Origin: an uncultured Oscillospiraceae bacterium
Lineage (GTDB): Bacteria > Bacillota > Clostridia > Oscillospirales > Ruminococcaceae
Assembly: GCA_934446455.1 (NCBI GenBank)
Contig: CAKSEE010000006.1
Coordinates: forward strand, 21,166 to 85,165
Direction of reading: 5' to 3'
DNA length: 64,000 nucleotides
Under the pieces are notes generated by a model that saw only the letters and a list, made by a program, of their open reading frames with translations, made no database searches and was not told the origin of the DNA. Below are positions 1 through 7,196 of this stretch, piece after piece. The position numbers were made by a program, and so were the translations under genes. Within the stretch, counting starts at the first letter, position 1; every line of letters begins with the position of its first letter.

Positions 1-67
1 CGGGTATGCTGCGGCGTTCCGTCAACCTGCCCAAAACGCGCGCTTGTTTATTTGTGAAATATTACCC

Positions 68-96
68 TTTGTTTTATAAACATTTTGTGGTATAAT
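68..96 (+). promoter_or_regulatory. Sigma-A promoter of the CarD-like gene
   Basis: TTTGTT (68-73), a 17-bp spacer ending in TGG, and a perfect TATAAT (91-96); the TG just before the -10 makes it an extended -10 promoter. It lies about 55 bp upstream of the chosen start codon. Confidence 0.75.
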
Positions 97-151
97 GTAT
101 ATAGGGCTCTGCCGTATGTGGCGGGAGCCTTTGTGTGAAACGGAGGCAGAC

Positions 152-664
152 ATGGATATCTCCATTGGCAAGTACGTGGTGTACCGCGCTGCGGAAATAT
201 GCCGCGTGACGGCACTTGAGCAGAAGAACCTTGACGGCAGGAACACCCGCGAATACTGGGTGCTCTCTCCCGTGGGAGCAGGGCGCGCGACATACTACGT
301 CCCCGCCGACTGCGCGCAGGACAAGCTGCGCGAGGTGCTCACGCGCGAACAGGTGCTGGAGCTTATAGACGGCATGGCAGGCTATGAAACGCCGGGCGGC
401 GGCGCAACCGACCGCGAGAGAAAAGCGGCGCAGGAAGCCGTCCTCGCCGAGGGCGACCACGGCAAGGTAATGCGCATGACGCGCGCCCTGCACACCGAGC
501 AGGAAAGGCGCCTCAGAAGCGGAAAGAAGCTCTCCGCCTCAGACGAAAAGGCAATGAAAGCCGCCGAGGCGCTCATCAGCCGCGAGTTCGGCTTTGTGCT
601 CGGCATAGACGAATCCGAGGTCGCAGGGTTTATCCGCGACAGGCTCTCCCGCGCGGACGGCTGA
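152..664 (+). CDS. CarD/CdnL-family transcriptional regulator
   Basis: A 170-residue protein that probably binds the RNA polymerase beta subunit and modulates open-complex stability at promoters. The N-terminal part (about residues 1-60) starts with MDISIGKYVVYR and has the small beta-barrel signature of the CarD/TRCF RNA polymerase-interaction domain. The rest is helical and basic/acidic, as in the DNA-binding half of CdnL proteins, ending in a helical region with SREFGFVLGID. The ATG at 152 is preferred over the in-frame ATG at 95 because GGAGG lies 5 nt upstream and the CarD fold begins there; the upstream ATG would sit almost on the transcription start. It is transcribed alone from the promoter at 68-96. 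Family assignment is confident; the regulon is unknown. Confidence 0.85.
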   Translation: MDISIGKYVVYRAAEICRVTALEQKNLDGRNTREYWVLSPVGAGRATYYVPADCAQDKLREVLTREQVLELIDGMAGYETPGGGATDRERKAAQEAVLAEGDHGKVMRMTRALHTEQERRLRSGKKLSASDEKAMKAAEALISREFGFVLGIDESEVAGFIRDRLSRADG

Positions 665-739
665 GCGCGCGTTACCCCTCCCCCCTTCGCGCAGACATTT
701 CCCGCATATTACGGCAGTAATTCTGCCATATATTTTGCA

Positions 740-768
740 TTGCAGCTCACCGCCTTATCGTGTATAAT
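740..768 (+). promoter_or_regulatory. Sigma-A promoter of the 23-residue peptide gene
   Basis: TTGCAG (740-745), 17-bp spacer, TATAAT (763-768). The predicted transcript starts near 775 with a short CCCC-GCAA-GGGG hairpin (about 777-788) before the ribosome binding site. Confidence 0.75.
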
Positions 769-812
769 TAGACCATACCCCGCAAGGGGGAAACGCAAAG
801 GAGGTGAACGGT

Positions 813-884
813 ATGTGCAGCTTCTTCTCTTCTCTGTGCGAGTGGATAAAGTCTTGCGGAATCAACTTCCCGTTCTGCGGCTAA
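813..884 (+). CDS. 23-residue four-cysteine peptide, unknown function
   Basis: A tiny open reading frame in its own transcription unit: consensus promoter at 740-768, a very strong AAAGGAGGTGA ribosome binding site 5 nt before ATG 813, and a strong terminator at 942-985. The peptide starts MCSFFSSLCEWIKSC and has cysteines at 2, 9, 15 and 22, an almost symmetric 7-6-7 spacing, with Phe, Trp and Ile filling the gaps and only one acidic (E10) and one basic (K13) residue. That composition suggests a membrane- or surface-active peptide, a metal or disulfide peptide, or a modified-peptide precursor; no maturase or exporter is adjacent. I do not recognise a family. The expression signals make translation likely; function is unknown. 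Confidence 0.65.
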   Translation: MCSFFSSLCEWIKSCGINFPFCG

Positions 885-941
885 TGCGTAGTTACGCGAC
901 ATAATCTGTGCGCATTCGTGACATAAGTGCGCGTACATCTG

Positions 942-985
942 ACCGCCTGCGGCAGGGGGCTTCCCCGCTGCGGGCGGTGTTTTTT
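942..985 (+). terminator. Rho-independent terminator after the 23-residue peptide gene
   Basis: ACCGCCTGCGGC pairs with GCTGCGGGCGGT, with minor mismatch, around a G-rich/TTCC loop, followed by a run of six T residues. It ends the short unit that begins at 740. Confidence 0.8.
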
Positions 986-1073
986 CTGCCCGAAAGCGTT
1001 TGTAACAAAATCCCGCCGCGCGAATAATATGTAGCAGTCCCAAAATGACAGCGGGTATTGCGGAGGTGATGTT

Positions 1074-1241
1074 ATGCGCGGACCGAAAAGGCGCGGGAAA
1101 GGCTGCACGACGGGCGTTCTGCTGGCGCTTGCGGCGTTCCTTGGCGCTGTTATGTGCATTTCGTTCTTCTCGGTAAAGGTGCTGCTCGTCACGGTCGCGG
1201 TGCTGCTTATCGTTCTGGGAATATTCCTGCTGAAGCTATAG
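1074..1241 (+). CDS. 55-residue double-spanning membrane peptide upstream of spoVM
   Basis: Starts at ATG 1074 with GGAGG 5 nt upstream. The N-terminus is strongly basic (RGPKRRGKG). Two hydrophobic stretches follow, about residues 13-32 and 35-54, split by a Ser/Lys-containing turn, so the protein is predicted to be a small hairpin membrane protein with a positively charged cytoplasmic end. The stop is 15 nt before the spoVM start, so the two are very likely co-transcribed and end at the terminator at 1377-1415. I do not recognise the family. The linkage suggests expression during sporulation, but no forespore or mother-cell sigma-factor promoter could be read with confidence in 985-1073. 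Confidence 0.7.
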   Translation: MRGPKRRGKGCTTGVLLALAAFLGAVMCISFFSVKVLLVTVAVLLIVLGIFLLKL

Positions 1242-1256
1242 CGAAAGGGGTACATA

Positions 1257-1346
1257 ATGAAAATTGTTGTTCTTAAAAGTCCGCGAATGTTTGCGGGTCT
1301 GCTGCGGCTGATGTTCGGCATAAAAAAGCAGCCTGCGGAGGAATAG
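1257..1346 (+). CDS. spoVM: Stage V sporulation protein M (SpoVM)
   Basis: A 29-residue amphipathic peptide. In Bacillus subtilis, SpoVM recognises the positively curved forespore membrane and anchors SpoIVA to start coat assembly; it is needed for cortex and coat formation. The segment KSPRMFAGLLRLMFGIKK matches the family pattern K-x-P-(K/R)-(M/F)-x-x-G-(L/I)-(L/V)-R-x-(M/L)-x-G, including the critical Pro9 and the Gly/Arg positions of the B. subtilis protein. It has a short acidic C-terminal tail (QPAEE) in place of the usual FRKD-type end. AAAGGGG lies 6 nt before ATG 1257. It forms a pair with the 55-residue membrane peptide, rather than sitting beside thiN/rpmB as in many Firmicutes. 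This is the clearest evidence that the organism forms endospores. Confidence 0.9.
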   Translation: MKIVVLKSPRMFAGLLRLMFGIKKQPAEE

Positions 1347-1376
1347 GCGCGCGTTTTTGAAGGCGCGCAGCACGAA

Positions 1377-1415
1377 CGGGCGCAGAGCCGTCAAAGCCCT
1401 GCGCCCGATTTTTTT
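1377..1415 (+). terminator. Rho-independent terminator after spoVM
   Basis: Perfect 9-bp stem CGGGCGCAG / CTGCGCCCG followed by ATTTTTTT. It ends the 55-residue peptide-spoVM transcript and faces the 3' end of the convergent gene at 1441. Confidence 0.9.
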
Positions 1416-1440
1416 GTTGTATTGGTGCGCCGCAGCGCGT

Positions 1441-3447
1441 TCAGGCTGCCTGCGCCGAGCCGTCCGCGCTTGTCTGAGAGTCCGTTCCCTGCGGGGACTG
1501 CGAACCCTGCGAGTCCTGCGGGGGCTGCGAACCCTGTCCGACCTGTGGGGGCTGTGGCTGCTCCCCGTCAAAGCTGAAGCCGTCGGGGATATTTGCCGGG
1601 TCGAAGCCCTCGGGGATATTGTCCGAGCCGTCGGGGCGTTCCCCGCGCGGTCTGTCGAGGCGGTCGCCGAAACCGCCGAAACCGCCAAAGCCGTTCGCTC
1701 CGCTGCCGCTTACGCCGTCGGTCGCAGTGACCGTGTAAACGCTCACGCCGTCAACGTAAAGTGCGTACTCCTCCCCCGACTTAAAGTCCTCAGTCGAGAA
1801 TATGAGCGACTCGCACTTCTTGAGCGCGTCCACGGACAGCACAACGTTGTCCGCGCTGTCGCGTATCTCAATAAAGCTGCCCTCCGCCACGCTGTAGTTT
1901 ATCGCAAGGCAGGGCTGCGAAAGGGTGGTGGGGGTCTGCGCCATGCCCGACGAGCCGAGCGCCACGAGCGTGCCGCCGCTCACCGCAAACGAGTCGTCGA
2001 AATCGAGCGCGCCGTTGCCGTTGTCCGTGGGACCGTTTATTACCACCGTACCGCCGCTCATGGCTATCGTGCCGTTGCTGTCAAGCCCGTCGCCGTCAGC
2101 GTTTATCGTAAGACTTCCGCCCGAAATGCTGATGTAGTATTCGCCGCTCGACTCGCTGTAGCCGAAGAAGCCCGCATTGTCGCCGCCTGCGGCATTAACG
2201 CCGTCGTTGTGCGCGTTAAGCTCGATAACGCCGCCGCTCACCTCGACGCTCTTGCCCTCAAGTCCCTCGTAGCTCTTGCCGATGTATATATCGCCGCCGC
2301 TTATCACAAGCGCCTCGTCCGCGTGTACGCCGTCGTCGCCCGAGGACAGCTTAAGCGTGCCGCCGCTTATTTCCGCAGTGCCGTTCGAGTGAATCGCGTC
2401 GTCAGACGAATCTATGTCGAGCGTGCCGCCGCTTATCGTTATCGCCGTGCCCGCCTTTAGACCCTTGGCGCTGTCTGTAATTTCGTCGGTCGTGTTGTCG
2501 CGATCGAACGGATTGCCGAAGCTCTCGGTCCTGAGCACCGCGTCCGCGCTGCCGCCGCCCGATACCACGGTTATAGCGCCGCCGTCCACCGCAAGCGCGG
2601 TTTCCGCCTGAATGCCGTCCTTGCCCGCATTTACGCTTATCGTGCCGCCGCTTATCGTGATTTTGCCGACAGACATATCGCCGTTGTCGGAGGCTGTGGT
2701 CTTTATGCCGTCGTCGCCGCTTGTTACGTTAAGCGTGCCGCCGTAGAGCTTTACATAGTCCCTGCCCTTTACGCCGTCGCCGGCCGCCGTTACGGTAACG
2801 CTGCCGCTGCACAGCTTGAAGCCGTCCTTGCTCTTTATGCCGTCGGAGTACGCGCCTTTTACCGCAAGGCTGCCCGCGCCGTTTATCACAAGCGTGCACT
2901 TGCTGAATACCGCCGCGTCGGGCTCGTCCTCGCCCTCCTCGAACACATAGTCCGCGCTGTCTGACAGGCTGTTCTCCGTGCCCTCTTCAAGGGTCAGCAC
3001 CAGCTTGTTAGCCTTTTTGCAGAGGATAACGCTGCCCTGCGCGGAGGAGAGGTCTGCGCCCGCCAGGATAAGGTACACGTCCGCTTCCTTGCCGGCGTCG
3101 ATAACGATGTTCACGCCCGAAGCCGTGCCCGTTACGCGGTACACGCCCGCCCTGCCTATCGTGACTGTCCCGCCCGAAACCGTGACCGCGCCGTTTGAAT
3201 CAGCGGCGGTCGCGCTGCTGTTGCTGAACGCTATCTCGCAGCTGTTCTCTGCCGAAGGCTCCTCCTCGGGAACGTCCGCAGCCTTTGAAGCCGTGGCTGC
3301 CGCCGATGAAGCGGTCTGCGCCGTGCCGGTGTTCATAAGCGGGGTGGAGCTTGCCGTGCCGTCCGATGAAGCGCCGTCCGTGCAGCCTGTGTTCAGCGCA
3401 AGCGCCAGCGAACAGAACGCCGCAAGCGTCTTAAACGAAGTTTTCAT
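1441..3447 (-). CDS. Cthe_2159-like carbohydrate-binding beta-helix lipoprotein
   Basis: 668 residues. The N-terminus (MKTSFKTLAAFCSLALALN) followed by TGC is a lipoprotein signal with the lipobox cysteine at about residue 22, so the protein should be anchored on the outer face of the membrane. Residues about 65-560 are repetitive, with many SGGTxxI/SGGxLxI rungs and recurring DGI, DGV and DDA Asp-Gly-turn motifs. This is the pattern of the Cthe_2159 (DUF4353) carbohydrate-binding, calcium-dependent beta-helix family, whose founder binds cellulose and pectin-like polymers. The C-terminus has FGGFGGFGDR and a Gln/Pro/Ser-rich tail, probably a wall-crossing linker. It is last in a cassette with a DUF4956 membrane protein and a VTC-domain protein. 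The ligand is inferred from the family only. Confidence 0.8.
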   Translation of the reverse strand: MKTSFKTLAAFCSLALALNTGCTDGASSDGTASSTPLMNTGTAQTASSAAATASKAADVPEEEPSAENSCEIAFSNSSATAADSNGAVTVSGGTVTIGRAGVYRVTGTASGVNIVIDAGKEADVYLILAGADLSSAQGSVILCKKANKLVLTLEEGTENSLSDSADYVFEEGEDEPDAAVFSKCTLVINGAGSLAVKGAYSDGIKSKDGFKLCSGSVTVTAAGDGVKGRDYVKLYGGTLNVTSGDDGIKTTASDNGDMSVGKITISGGTISVNAGKDGIQAETALAVDGGAITVVSGGGSADAVLRTESFGNPFDRDNTTDEITDSAKGLKAGTAITISGGTLDIDSSDDAIHSNGTAEISGGTLKLSSGDDGVHADEALVISGGDIYIGKSYEGLEGKSVEVSGGVIELNAHNDGVNAAGGDNAGFFGYSESSGEYYISISGGSLTINADGDGLDSNGTIAMSGGTVVINGPTDNGNGALDFDDSFAVSGGTLVALGSSGMAQTPTTLSQPCLAINYSVAEGSFIEIRDSADNVVLSVDALKKCESLIFSTEDFKSGEEYALYVDGVSVYTVTATDGVSGSGANGFGGFGGFGDRLDRPRGERPDGSDNIPEGFDPANIPDGFSFDGEQPQPPQVGQGSQPPQDSQGSQSPQGTDSQTSADGSAQAA

Positions 3448-3475
3448 ACTATACCGGTCCTTTCGGAATAAAGGT

Positions 3476-4147
3476 TTACAGCTCGTCGCGGTCTGCGGGG
3501 AGTATTCCGCAGCACACCGTAAGATTGCCGTTCCTTACGCGTATCTTGTCAATGAACTCTTTCTCGCGCGATGCGTCCTTCAGGACTACCTCGTATCTCA
3601 GGTCAAACAGCGTGCCCATGCTCGTGGTCTTTGCCTGCGTAAGCTTCCACGAGGAGAGGTACTCCGCGAAGATATCGTCGAAGCAGTCCATGTAGTTCAG
3701 GTCCTCTGGAATCATTATGCGCAGCTGCTTTGCGCCGCCGCCTGCGCTGAACGCGGGCACGAACGTGAGCACCGCAAGCACCGCGCCTACTACCACCGCA
3801 AGCATTACCGCAAAGCCAACGTAGCCCATGCCCGTTGCAAGACCTATGCCCATGGCGTAGAAGATGAAGCATATATCGCGCGAGCTGCCCGGCGTTGAGC
3901 GGAAGCGCACGAGGTTGAACGCGCCCATGACCGCAATGCCCGCGCCCACAGAGCCGTTTACGAGCATTATTACCGCCTGCACGAGGGTGGGAAGCACCAC
4001 CATCGACACCATGAGATTCTTTGAGGCGCGCTGATTCTTAAGTCTGTAAAGCATTGCCGCCGCAAAGCCAAGCACAAGCGAGGCAAGCGTGCATATAAGC
4101 GCAGTCTGTACCGTTAATCCCGTTTCGTCTATGATACTTCCGAACAT
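3476..4147 (-). CDS. DUF4956 integral membrane protein
   Basis: 223 residues. The N-terminal two thirds carry about four hydrophobic segments (around residues 13-32, 44-64, 66-83 and 100-135) with the conserved FNLVRFRSTPGSSRDICFIFYAMGIGLATGMGY stretch characteristic of DUF4956, a family found beside VTC-domain genes in many Firmicutes and Actinobacteria. The C-terminal third is a soluble, ferredoxin-like-looking domain. Its start overlaps the end of the VTC gene by 19 nt, indicating translational coupling. The conserved pairing suggests that the membrane protein supports or receives the product of the VTC enzyme, but its biochemical role is unknown. Confidence 0.8.
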   Translation of the reverse strand: MFGSIIDETGLTVQTALICTLASLVLGFAAAMLYRLKNQRASKNLMVSMVVLPTLVQAVIMLVNGSVGAGIAVMGAFNLVRFRSTPGSSRDICFIFYAMGIGLATGMGYVGFAVMLAVVVGAVLAVLTFVPAFSAGGGAKQLRIMIPEDLNYMDCFDDIFAEYLSSWKLTQAKTTSMGTLFDLRYEVVLKDASREKEFIDKIRVRNGNLTVCCGILPADRDEL

Positions 4148-4857
4148 TGTTCCGCTCCTGTTCTGTCGTTAGTGTTATGTTCCGCAGCGTAAATGCTGCC
4201 GTATTTTGAGAATGGCCGCTGATATATCCCGAGCCCGGACAGCATATGCGCCGCCCACAGCGGCATTGCGCCAGCCGCCTTTATCTCCATCACGCAGAAC
4301 GGCTGCCCCTCGAGAAGCGCGCCGCCGTCGCCCGCGCGCAGGTCAAGCGCCGTGCGGCGGTAGCGTATGCGGCTGTCAAAGCTCACTCGGAACTCCCTGT
4401 CCTGCGCGCCGTAAAACGCCCTGCGGTCGTAGCATATCACTATCCGCGGCACGAGCCTGCGGCTGTCGCGCATATAGGCTATCTCGTCAAGCTGCTGCGT
4501 GTGAAGCGGCGGCTCCCCGCCGTTTACAAGAAAGCTGTACGCCTGCGCGTAGGTAAGCTCTTCCCTGCGCTTGTAAACCACGCCCATGAACTTCTTCTTT
4601 ATCTCAACGAACGCCGCGGAGTCGCCGCGCGGTACGCCGTATGTGCGCAGCCGCAGCTTCTCCTTGTAAACGGGCTTGTCAAGCGAAGTGCGGATAAGCT
4701 CGTCGTTTTCGTTGTCAAAGTAGATGTTGCATATGCTCTGCAGCCCGTAGCTGTCCTCGGTGAGCATTCCCGCAGCGGCGCCGCGCACTGCCGCGTACTG
4801 CTCCGCGGTAAGCGGGAATTTCATCTCGCAGCGCCTGAACGTGTTCTTGTAAGCCAT
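4129..4857 (-). CDS. VTC-domain protein (polyphosphate polymerase-like)
   Basis: 242 residues matching the catalytic tunnel domain of VTC4, the yeast polyphosphate polymerase, in the CYTH-like superfamily. Visible family features are the opening FRRCEMKFPLTAEQYAAV, the basic strand motifs KPVYKEKLRLRTYG and AFVEIKKKF-KRRE, a DRRAFYG segment and the late VMEIKAAG glutamate strand. The alternating Arg/Lys and Glu residues on beta strands fit a phosphate-binding tunnel. It is the first gene of a three-gene cassette ending with the Cthe_2159-like lipoprotein. Bacterial relatives are not proven polymerases, so activity is inferred. Confidence 0.8.
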   Translation of the reverse strand: MAYKNTFRRCEMKFPLTAEQYAAVRGAAAGMLTEDSYGLQSICNIYFDNENDELIRTSLDKPVYKEKLRLRTYGVPRGDSAAFVEIKKKFMGVVYKRREELTYAQAYSFLVNGGEPPLHTQQLDEIAYMRDSRRLVPRIVICYDRRAFYGAQDREFRVSFDSRIRYRRTALDLRAGDGGALLEGQPFCVMEIKAAGAMPLWAAHMLSGLGIYQRPFSKYGSIYAAEHNTNDRTGAEQCSEVS

Positions 4858-5009
4858 CTGCGCTCTCCCTTCCTGTCATGGCTTTATTATAGGGGGCTAA
4901 TGTGACAGTTTTATGTTAAATACAAAATAATTTTCGGGAACAATAAGGAAGATATATGTGAAAAAATGCGCAATCTGTGAAGAAATTGCGTTAAACCCTC
5001 ATATACGGC

Positions 5010-5045
5010 AAAGGGCGGAAAATGCTCCGCAAAGCGCCCCCGCCC
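5010..5045 (-). terminator. Possible terminator downstream of recN
   Basis: On the minus strand GGGCGG pairs with CCGCCC around a loop that itself holds GCT/AGC pairing, followed by a short TTT. It lies just past the recN stop at 5052. The T run is weak. Confidence 0.4.
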
Positions 5046-5051
5046 GTAATA

Positions 5052-6719
5052 TCAGCCGTTGTTCTGCGCGGCTTTAAGCATTTCCTCCGCCGCCTTAAGG
5101 CTGCTTTCGCTCATGCCGCTGCCGTCTATAATCCTTGCAAGCTCGCGCGTTCTGCCGTCGTGGTCGAGCTGCTCTATGTGCGTATAGGTGCGCCCGCCCG
5201 CCGTCTGCTTTTCTATAAGCAGGTGGCAGTCCGCGCGGGAGGCTATCTGCGCCAGGTGAGTTATGCACAGCACCTGCCGCCTGCGCGCGGTCTGCTGCAG
5301 CTTTATGCCGACTTTCTGCGCAGCCCTGCCGCTTATGCCCGCGTCTATCTCGTCGAATATGAGCGTCGGTATATCGTCGCACTCCGCGAGAACGCTCTTT
5401 ATCGCAAGCATAACGCGCGACAGCTCGCCGCCGCTCGCCGTTTTGCCAAGCGGCTTCGGCTCCTCGCCCGCGTTCGCTGAAATGAGTATCTCAACCGCGT
5501 CCATGCCGTTCACCGTTATCTTTTCGGGCGTGACTGAGATGATTATGCGCACGTTCGGCATATCGAGAAAGCGCAGCTCCTCGCAAATCTGCGCGGAAAG
5601 CTTCTGCGCCGCCTCGCTTCTCCTGCGGCTTATGTCCGCCGCAGCCGCCTTTACCTGCTCTGCAAGCGCGTGCCGCTGCGCGGAAAGCTCTTCCAACTCG
5701 TCGTCCGCGCCGTCAAGCTCCTGCAGCTCCCCGCGGCACTTGTCAAGGTAATCCACAAGCTCATCGGACTCCATGCCGTACCTGCGCCGCGCAGACTTAA
5801 GCGCGGACACCCTGTCCGCAAGCGCTTCCTCGCGCTGCTCGCTGTCCTCGCCGCCCATAAGCGAAGCCACCTCCGCCGCGATGTCCTCCGCCTCGGGGAT
5901 AAGCTCCTCAAGCCGCAGCGCAAGCTCCTGCGCGGCAGGCTCCGCTGCTGAAATACCCTGCAGCTGCCCCTGTGCAAGCCGCAGAAGCTCCAGCGCGCCC
6001 GGCGCGTCCTCGGGGTCGAGGCAGGCATACGCCCCGAAAAGCCCCTGCCGCACCTTTGCAGCGCTGCGCAGCCGCTCAAGCTCCGCCTCGAGCCTGTCGC
6101 CGTCGCCCTTTTCAAGGTCGAGCGCGGAAAGCTCCTCTATCACCGACGCGAGGTGCTCCATGCGCAGCGCGCGCGTTTCGTCCTGCGCCTTAAGCTGCTT
6201 TACCCTGCGCGATACGGCGGAAAACGCGCGGAAGCTCGTTCTGTACTCCTCAAGCTCCGCGCCGAGCCCAGCGTAGCTGTCGAGTATCTCGCGCTGCGCG
6301 TCGTTGGACATGAGAATGCGGTTTTCGTGCTGACCGTGCACGTCCACAAGCAGGCAGCCTATTTCGCGCAGCATTGCGGCAGTCGCCGTCCTGCCGTTTA
6401 TGCGCGCGGTGCTCTTGCCGTCCGCGGTTATCTCGCGCGAGAGCAGCAGCTCGCCGTCGGGCGCCTCTATCCCGAGCTCCGCGAGCTTTGCGGCGGCTGC
6501 GGCGGGGATATCGTCAAACAGCGCCGTGACGGAGGCGCGCTGCGTGCCCGTGCGCACTATGTCCTTTGTGGTGCGCTGCCCGAGTATCGCGTTTATCCCG
6601 CCGATAAGCACGGATTTGCCCGCGCCCGTTTCGCCCGTAAACACGTTGAAGCTGCCGCCGAAATGCGCCTGCGCCTTTTCGATGACCGCCAGATTTTCTA
6701 TCGTAAGTTCCCGCAGCAC
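5052..6719 (-). CDS. recN: DNA repair protein RecN
   Basis: 555-residue SMC-like ATPase that tethers and organises DNA ends during double-strand-break repair. Walker A is GETGAGKS at about residues 29-36 after MLRELTIENLAVIEKA. The central region (about 150-360) is rich in Leu, Glu and Arg and forms the coiled coil. The C-terminal lobe has the signature ASGGELSRVMLA, Walker B LIFDEIDAGISG and the ITHLAQIA switch. Length is normal for the family. It is the last gene of the asp23-recN operon, 17 nt after argR. In many Firmicutes spoIVB and spo0A follow recN; here they do not. Confidence 0.95.
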   Translation of the reverse strand: MLRELTIENLAVIEKAQAHFGGSFNVFTGETGAGKSVLIGGINAILGQRTTKDIVRTGTQRASVTALFDDIPAAAAAKLAELGIEAPDGELLLSREITADGKSTARINGRTATAAMLREIGCLLVDVHGQHENRILMSNDAQREILDSYAGLGAELEEYRTSFRAFSAVSRRVKQLKAQDETRALRMEHLASVIEELSALDLEKGDGDRLEAELERLRSAAKVRQGLFGAYACLDPEDAPGALELLRLAQGQLQGISAAEPAAQELALRLEELIPEAEDIAAEVASLMGGEDSEQREEALADRVSALKSARRRYGMESDELVDYLDKCRGELQELDGADDELEELSAQRHALAEQVKAAAADISRRRSEAAQKLSAQICEELRFLDMPNVRIIISVTPEKITVNGMDAVEILISANAGEEPKPLGKTASGGELSRVMLAIKSVLAECDDIPTLIFDEIDAGISGRAAQKVGIKLQQTARRRQVLCITHLAQIASRADCHLLIEKQTAGGRTYTHIEQLDHDGRTRELARIIDGSGMSESSLKAAEEMLKAAQNNG

Positions 6720-6736
6720 GCGAAAACACCCCTTTC

Positions 6737-7183
6737 CTAGTTCGACTTAAGCTCCCGCAGCTGCTCTGCAAGCTGCACGGCGTGGCTCTCAGAGCGGGTA
6801 AGCACGAACACGGTGTCATCCCCCGCTATCGTTCCCACAACAAAGCCGAGCTTCAGCTCGTCCACCACCTTGCACGCGGGCTGCGCCATGCCGGCGTGGC
6901 AGTGCAGCACCACGGTGTTCATCGCGTAGTCCACAGACGTCACCGAGCGTGCGAAAAGGTCGTTGTAAGACGGCTTCTGCCCCGCGCCCTCCGCGAAGTA
7001 GCAGTTCACGCCGTTTGCGTTTATGCCCTTGCTTATCTTAAGCTCCCGCATATCGCGCGACACCGTTGCCTGCGCCGCGTCAAAGCCCTCCGCGCGGAGA
7101 AGCGCGCAGAGCTCGTCCTGCGTTTCCACCTCGCCGCGGGACACTATCCTCAAAAGCGCCGCGTGGCGCTTCTTTTTCTCCAT
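6737..7183 (-). CDS. argR: Arginine repressor ArgR
   Basis: 148 residues. Arginine-responsive hexameric repressor/activator of arginine biosynthesis and catabolism genes. The N-terminal winged helix-turn-helix contains QATVSRDMRELKISK (about residues 37-52). The C-terminal oligomerisation and arginine-binding domain has the GTIAGDDTVFVLTRS segment with the paired Asp residues that contact arginine. It lies between nadK and recN as in Bacillus (ahrC-recN). No ARG-box was identified nearby. Confidence 0.93.
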   Translation of the reverse strand: MEKKKRHAALLRIVSRGEVETQDELCALLRAEGFDAAQATVSRDMRELKISKGINANGVNCYFAEGAGQKPSYNDLFARSVTSVDYAMNTVVLHCHAGMAQPACKVVDELKLGFVVGTIAGDDTVFVLTRSESHAVQLAEQLRELKSN

Positions 7184-7196
7184 ATGCCGAAACCTC

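Noticed and set aside
1021-1073. Sigma-E/G-like promoter before the spoVM pair (GAATAAT ... ATGACAG)
   Set aside because: The -10 match is poor and the spacing is not decisive; no promoter is claimed.
1357-2460. Long plus-strand reading frame opposite the Cthe_2159-like gene
   Set aside because: It is the antisense shadow of a high-GC repetitive gene, is Ala/Arg/Val-rich, and begins inside the spoVM terminator.
2000-3200. Periodic CCGCCG-rich repeats on the plus strand, possible CRISPR or tandem array
   Set aside because: They encode the regular SGGT/DDG rungs of the beta-helix protein; spacing and sequence are irregular and coding.
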